Below are positions 62,378 to 64,000 of a stretch of DNA of 64,000 nucleotides, piece after piece. The stretch spans positions 66,027,396 to 66,091,395 of the forward strand of contig JASDDO010000016.1 in assembly GCA_030015575.1 (NCBI GenBank), read 5' to 3'. The position numbers were made by a program, and so were the translations under genes. How positions within the stretch are numbered: position 1 is the stretch's first letter; each line of letters begins with the position of its first letter. A model generated the notes under the pieces. That model worked only from the letters and a program-made list of their open reading frames with translations, had not been told where the DNA came from and did not search any database. The DNA comes from Agapanthus africanus. Lineage: Eukaryota; Streptophyta; Magnoliopsida; Asparagales; Amaryllidaceae.

Positions 62378-62399
62378 TGATTGAAAAAGTTTTAGTTAC
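62378..62399 (-). repeat. Element D 5' LTR, end fragment
   Basis: TGATTGAAAAAGTTTTAGTT plus AC, identical to 11340-11361. It is cut by the copia-B LTR at 62400; GTTAC (62395-62399) is the expected target copy. The rest lies beyond the window. Confidence 0.8.
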
Positions 62400-64000
62400 T
62401 GTTGGAGATAGTGCTCTCAGAGTCAATTATTGGATCACAGGCACGCGATTGCAATGATTGAGGGGAGGACCTGTCCCAGTAGAACAGTCTTACTCAAGAT
62501 GATAGTATGCTATCTGGTTTATCTTTATCATCGTGTACTGCTTTAGGTGACCTTACGAGTCGCTATTACACGTTGATAGAGCCCCTAGGATTCTTGCTTG
62601 ACTACCAGCAGTATGAGGGCAATCATATACGTGGGAGCTGGGGTCTATAAGCACATCCTTAAAAGGTCCCTAGTCGTGGGAGTTTCGAGACAGGGCATCG
62701 ATTCTCCAGAGTAGACTAGTGTATACAGTCGAGACCCCGACGAGGGGCGGTGGCCGGTCTCACAAGCCACTGGTGTCAGTTGGTTCACCTAAGATGTATA
62801 CAGGTGCTCATTGGGTTATGACTACACCGGACAGGACTCGCCGGGAACCTGCTAGTTGGGATTATACCTGATGTCATATAGCAGTTCCATGGTGACATGT
62901 GTACAGGTTAGTTCATCGACCTGAGATCTTCATTTGTCTCGTGTGAGTTCCCACTGTGCTTTGATTACTACCCTACCACGCTCAAAGGAGACATGCAAAC
63001 AGGTTTTAGTTGGGTACAGTCCCGAGCCACATGGAGGCAGTGAGCGGATCTGCAGGGGTTCGTCTCTCCCGGTATTGGGGGTGAGGTCGCGCTGTGTCTA
63101 GGAGAGCCAGAACATGAAAATTCCTTGGCCAAGGAAGAAGATTTGCTGGTAGGTATTCCAGTAGTATCTCAGGGTGTTCTTGGCTGCACTCCGACACGAC
63201 TTGTACCACTTTTGGGGGTCTGACTTTTACCAACCCCCTAGGCCCGCCATGCGATGCTCATAGACGAACGGACCGGACTGTACGGATATTGTCACTGACA
63301 GGCACAGTAGGGTGTCAGGATGAGTTCGCTCATCGACGTCCCTTTTGGTCAATAGCTGGTGGCCCGTCACGTATGGCTTATACCACTAACGTGCTAGTGG
63401 TTAAATCCACAGCCATAGTATTGATGAGTCTTTAGAGTCCACCACACTTAGTTACTCAGGTTTTGGGCGAAACGCTGTAGTGGCCGTATGGAGATATGGC
63501 AGGGTTCGATCAGATACGTGCGGTATTGCACGGATCGTGATCGGACGGTTTTTACTAGCCGGCTTTGGCTTAAGCCGGATTCTAGTATTAGATAGTGTAG
63601 TTTTGTCTCTTTGCATTTGTGTTCAGTGGGAATACTAATGCGGGCATGTATTTGCAGTAGCGGGGTTTTACTGTAATTTATTACGGGATCAGTTTTCTGA
63701 AGTTGCCAGTTTGTATTCCGTTCCGACCGGTTTTTCTTTGTTCCTTCGCGGCCGGACTTTCTGTTGAAGGGGGTTATTTGCAAGAGTGCAAATAACTTAT
63801 TTGTGGAGGGCTTTCTTGTAAAATGGTAGCATCATGATGAGATTCTATTCTAGTCTTATTCATTGCTTTTTGGTAATGGTTTGTGAGTGGATTGAAAAAG
63901 GAAATTGGTGTGACCTTTTTCTAATTGATTCATTCCTTTTTCTTCTCTTGATTAATCTTTTCTTTTTCACCAAGCACCACTTGAGAGGGCCGGCCACTTG
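62400..64000 (+). repeat. Third copia-B LTR, cut by the window edge
   Basis: Starts TGTTGGAGATAGTG and follows the copia-B LTR for 1.6 kb of its 2.1 kb; it diverges more after about 63830. A full element or a solo LTR cannot be told apart here. Confidence 0.88.

Overview
This window is plant nuclear, intergenic, retrotransposon-derived DNA. The signs are LTR retrotransposons with initiator-Met-tRNA or Asp-tRNA type primer sites, Ty1/copia pol order (gag, protease, integrase, RT, RNase H), 2 kb LTRs, 5-bp target duplications and heavy decay with many C-to-T type changes. I see no host protein gene, rRNA, tRNA or CRISPR. The species cannot be told; a large angiosperm genome is the best guess.

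I used working names for the families. Copia-C (minus strand, about 2105-11339) is the outermost element; its left LTR abuts a copia-A LTR (1-2104, minus) and its right LTR is cut at 11339 by element D. D (minus strand, Asp-tRNA type primer site at 62358-62375, gypsy-like) starts at 11340 and runs past the right window edge. Its left LTR holds a complete copia-B element (B-prime, minus, 12272-22038, target duplication GAAGC). Its right LTR holds another copia-B LTR (62400 to the window end). D's interior holds gypsy-like element E as two repeats about 7.3 kb long (24218-51742, interrupted, and 53526-60799) around a 1.8 kb core. The first E repeat is split by a complete copia-A element (plus, 25844-46062, two LTRs of 2215 bp). 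Copia-A is itself split by a complete copia-B element (plus, 30553-40475, two LTRs of 2097 bp, target duplication GTAGA). The order of events is therefore C, then D, then E, then A, then B: a five-deep nest.

Coding capacity is dead throughout. Copia-C keeps the most readable gag-pol (minus, about 7674 down to 3950): a CCHC knuckle, an HHCC integrase domain, and an RT with YVDD, but with stops, frameshifts and lost catalytic residues. Copia-A keeps integrase and RT pieces. The two complete copia-B elements share the same ruined RT and the same duplicated gag-position sequence although they sit at independent sites, so this looks like a defective lineage copied in trans.

The most interesting signals are non-coding. 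All the copia leaders (2-3 kb between primer site and pol) share structure: a strong hairpin 187-206 nt after the primer site, a longer palindromic stem 1.1-1.9 kb after it, a duplicated 137-145 bp module with a nearly unchanged core (A and B families), and spaced TTGAC/GTCAA palindromes. Copia-A LTRs carry a heat-shock-element-like GAA/TTC array just upstream of a TATA box.
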